Positions 8,392-10,533 of a DNA stretch of 10,533 nt are shown in pieces. Below the pieces are notes generated by a model that searched no databases, was not told where the DNA came from, and saw only the letters and a list, made by a program, of their open reading frames with translations. How positions within the stretch are numbered: the stretch's first letter is position 1; every line of letters begins with the position of its first letter. The stretch is taken from the NCBI GenBank assembly GCA_003024985.2, contig PXIH01S0052774.1. One strand, given 5' to 3'. A program made the translations under genes and the position numbers. The stretch comes from Euperipatoides rowelli. Taxonomy: Eukaryota; Onychophora; Udeonychophora; Euonychophora; Peripatopsidae.

Positions 8392-8640
8392 CTAAAATAT
8401 TTTTTTAAAAAAATTAAACATTATAGTTCTATCTAAGACTCCTATGTCCAATACCCCCAAATCTCCTTTTGTGATAGGTAACTTCGTTTTGTAAGCTCCT
8501 ATACATTTATATCTTCCAAATAGAAAATTTTGAACTATTTTTGTATATTCATTTTTAAATTTTTGAGAAACCAATACATAAGTAAAATAATAATACAATT
8601 TGGTTGCCACTAACGTATTAACCAATCTGACCTTATCCAC
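8392..8640 (-). pseudogene. LINE B ORF2, post-RT thumb/connection segment
   Basis: This segment of 82 codons contains RLVNTLVATKLYYYFTYVL, which matches the conserved helix following the LINE reverse transcriptase (usually R..V.N.....K..Y). KGDLGVLDIGVLDRTIMF then matches the GGLGL.DL pattern seen in L1/Tx1 ORF2 before the C-terminal domain. It is separated from the reverse transcriptase frame by shifts at about 8641-8730. It is separated from the next segment by a shift in the A/T run near 8391-8413. Confidence 0.72.
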
Positions 8641-8729
8641 ATTCCCAATTTATATTTTTTATATCCCTCCAGCTGTATCTGCATGTCTTCTAAAATTTTT
8701 GCAACTCAACATATTGTAACTTTTTTGCA

Positions 8730-9691
8730 TCACTTAAAGGAAATTTGATACCTGATTATGTTTCCATGTGTGCCAGTTAAATCTCTATATTTAATAGTTT
8801 TTGCCTCCCTAACATTCCATATATATGACTTCCCAAAGTTTATAATCAAACCAGTTATAGACATGAAGTTTTGTAATATTTTATATACAACATCCAGTTC
8901 ATTTTTTCCAGTAACACAAATTGTCATTTCATCTATATACGATACTATTTTGACATTTATGATTTTTTCATATGTCCATACTCCTTTAATAGACTTTTCT
9001 ATTTGATTAACAATATCGTACAAGTACAATGATTACAATATTGATGACATAGGTGAATCCTGCAATACGCCATTTGGCATTGTCTTAAAATGTGAAAAAA
9101 AAAAAAACTTTTTATTTATAAAAGCCACTTTTTTATTTTTAAAATTTTAACTATTAATTTAATAGTATCATTCTCACCTAAATATTTGTATATTAGATAT
9201 TCCATATATGTCAAATTTACATTATTAAATGCACCAGACATGTCTATATATGCATAATATATATGTAGGTCCTCTTGATTTCCTGTTACTATTTGAAAAA
9301 AAAACAACAACTTTAACCCTATTTTATTTAATAACATTTTTTGTATAATTTTACAATCACAATTATTAGATAATGCTATAGATTTGTACATATTTATTCC
9401 AACAGTATACTTTCCTTCTATCAAACATTTAGGAATCATTTTAATAAAAGATGAAAACTATGTAGCAAGCACTTCGTTACCATACGATTATTTTAACAGA
9501 TAATTACAATTCTGTAATAAGATCATTATTACTATTTGTCTAACAACATTCTATATTTTACAACTTAACCCATCAGGGCCTGGTGTAGTATTTCTCTTAA
9601 CTGTTTTTAATGCCATGTTGAGCCCCTCCCTAGAAAATGACATTTCTAAGGAAGAACAATCATTAAAAGCTATATCTCTTATATTATTTTT
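8730..9691 (-). pseudogene. LINE B ORF2, reverse transcriptase domain (broken, YIDE box)
   Basis: On the minus strand, motif 0 reads RNTTPGPDGLS (about 9595-9563). A TAG at 9551-9553 and two more stops near 9490 and 9460 follow, all in the frame that continues into FIKMIPK (about 9448-9428). ALSNNCDCKIIQKMLLNKI covers the RPISL-type motif. YAYIDMSGAFNNVN carries motif A with its Asp (residue 66 of the 9439-9116 frame). After a T-run near 9100 the frame changes, and PNGVLQDSPMSSIL stands for the QGSPLSPLL motif with Gly changed to Asp. A further stop leads to the 9029-8730 frame. There the catalytic box is YIDE (8928-8939) where active enzymes have YADD, followed by MSITGLIINFGKSYIW. The altered QG and YADD boxes and the stops indicate an inactive enzyme. 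Confidence 0.85.
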
Positions 9692-10186
9692 TTAAAAAAA
9701 AAACTTATACTCTTTTTTCCCAGCAAAAATATCAAACATATCTATATCACATTTCTGTAAGCATTTTATATTGTTATCATTAATGAATTCTTCGTGTGCA
9801 ATTCTTACTATGTCCGGGTTAGCAGTATACACAATTCCATCATATTCAATTGAATGTAAATTTGCATTTTTCTTTTTTTTACTTAACATGTCTATCACAG
9901 ACCATTTTGGATTGTTTGCTGTCAACATTTTTTTATCATCACACTTCTTTATTAAATGCTTTTTTTTTTTTTTTTGTATATTTTGGAAATTTTCCATTCT
10001 TAGTTTAAGATCTGCTAAAACATTCAGATTATGTTTACAACTTCGAATTTCAGCATCAATCAGTTTATTTATACTTTTAATTTCTTTTTCAATTGATGTT
10101 TTATTTTTCAAATTTTCAGTTACTCCTATGCTATACAATTTATTTTTACTCTGTTGTCCTCTCAGGAAGATGACCAGGTATGGCAT
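9692..10186 (-). pseudogene. LINE B ORF2, linker upstream of reverse transcriptase
   Basis: This open run of 164 codons is rich in Lys, Asn and Ile. It looks like the helical linker between endonuclease and reverse transcriptase in L1/Tx1 ORF2. Segments such as KEIKSINKLIDAEIRSCKHN (about residues 34-53), a poly-Lys run coded by an expanded A-tract (about 73-77), and NPDIVRIAHEEFINDNN (about residues 122-138) fit the usual pattern just before the reverse transcriptase. The first 10-15 residues may be flanking DNA rather than element. The frame ends at a stop next to an A/T homopolymer (9692-9712), but protein-like sequence continues below it in the same frame. Confidence 0.75.
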
Positions 10187-10533
10187 GTTATAGTTGTGAA
10201 GGCTTAAACTTGAAAGAGTAATAAACTTTTAGGTTTAAAAGTAAAGAAAATCCCTATTAAAACTTATCACTAAAAATAGGAGTAAGAAATCTACAGAGAT
10301 CCAACTAGAGCTTAACATGGATCAAGAACATAGGATAGGCTATACACAAAATTTTGCTACGGTAAAAGGGGAATAAGAACCAGAACAGAACAATTAGACT
10401 CAAACAAATGGACAATGTGAAAATGGCTAAAAACAAACCTAATTGTCCCATAGGCTACCAGATAAAACTGCTAGAAAACAAAAACACCAAACTAACCACC
10501 ACAAAAAATAAACAAGGCTAAAGACAAACATCA
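10187..10533. other. Flanking non-coding DNA
   Basis: I see no gene or repeat here. Composition changes from LINE-like T-rich to A-rich on the plus strand just above 10190, which supports a LINE B boundary nearby. The stretch is not recognisable as the LINE B endonuclease on the minus strand, nor as the continuation of LINE A on the plus strand. Confidence 0.5.

Larger units (their letters stand above)
7443..10186 (-). mobile_element. LINE B: 5'-truncated L1/Tx1-like non-LTR retrotransposon
   Basis: This is a second LINE, in the opposite orientation to LINE A. It carries the ORF2 linker, reverse transcriptase, thumb and C-terminal CCHC region, then a 3' UTR and an A-rich tail. No ORF1 or endonuclease is seen above about 10186, so the copy is 5'-truncated, as LINE insertions often are. 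Sequence at matching motifs differs strongly from LINE A (YIDE against YVHD, different C-terminal Cys-His spacing), so the two belong to different families. It keeps longer open segments and far fewer lesions per kilobase than LINE A. The 5' limit is approximate because no target-site duplication was recognised. Confidence 0.85.

Noticed and set aside
8758-9006. Plus-strand open frame of 82 codons
   Set aside because: It lies opposite the LINE B reverse transcriptase segment, which carries the catalytic box and flanking motifs.
9771-10193. Plus-strand open frame of 140 codons, hydrophobic and Phe/Ser-rich
   Set aside because: It is the antisense shadow of the Lys/Asn-rich LINE B linker. The apparent membrane segments come from reading A-rich codons backwards.

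Overview
The window looks like intergenic or intronic DNA from an AT-rich eukaryotic, probably metazoan, genome. It is dominated by decayed retrotransposons and holds no intact host gene. Evidence for this is long A/T homopolymers, trinucleotide and tetranucleotide microsatellites, apurinic-type endonuclease plus reverse transcriptase fragments of the L1/Tx1 type, and a GIY-YIG fragment of the kind carried by Penelope-like elements. There is no prokaryotic gene organisation. The mix of L1/Tx1 LINEs, a Penelope-type relic and a piggyBac-like MITE fits an aquatic invertebrate or lower vertebrate, but the species cannot be fixed from this sequence.

Layout. Positions 1-102 are an ATGATA-type microsatellite. 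About 463-775 (minus strand) is a frameshifted GIY-YIG endonuclease relic. About 776-2516 is non-coding, with G-rich tracts, a nested hairpin and one candidate splice-flanked microexon. About 2517-2736 is a short TTAA-bounded inverted-repeat element that resembles a piggyBac-type MITE. It ends two bases before the ATG of the first LINE.

From 2739 to about 7440 lies LINE A on the plus strand. Its ORF1 is a nucleic-acid-binding protein with a CCHC zinc knuckle. Its ORF2 has an apurinic-like endonuclease, a reverse transcriptase and a C-terminal zinc-binding region. Both ORFs are broken by many stops and frameshifts.

From about 10186 down to about 7443 lies LINE B on the minus strand. It is a 5'-truncated copy of a clearly different L1/Tx1-like LINE. 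It begins in the linker upstream of the reverse transcriptase and ends in an A-rich tail that reads as an AAAG/AAAT microsatellite. The two LINEs therefore sit tail to tail, meeting near 7440. LINE B keeps longer open segments than LINE A in the parts both retain, so it is probably the younger insertion.

None of the elements looks autonomous now. The catalytic YADD box of the reverse transcriptase reads YVHD in LINE A and YIDE in LINE B, and both frames are interrupted. The window is best read as a graveyard of nested or adjacent insertions. I see no convincing new biological system.
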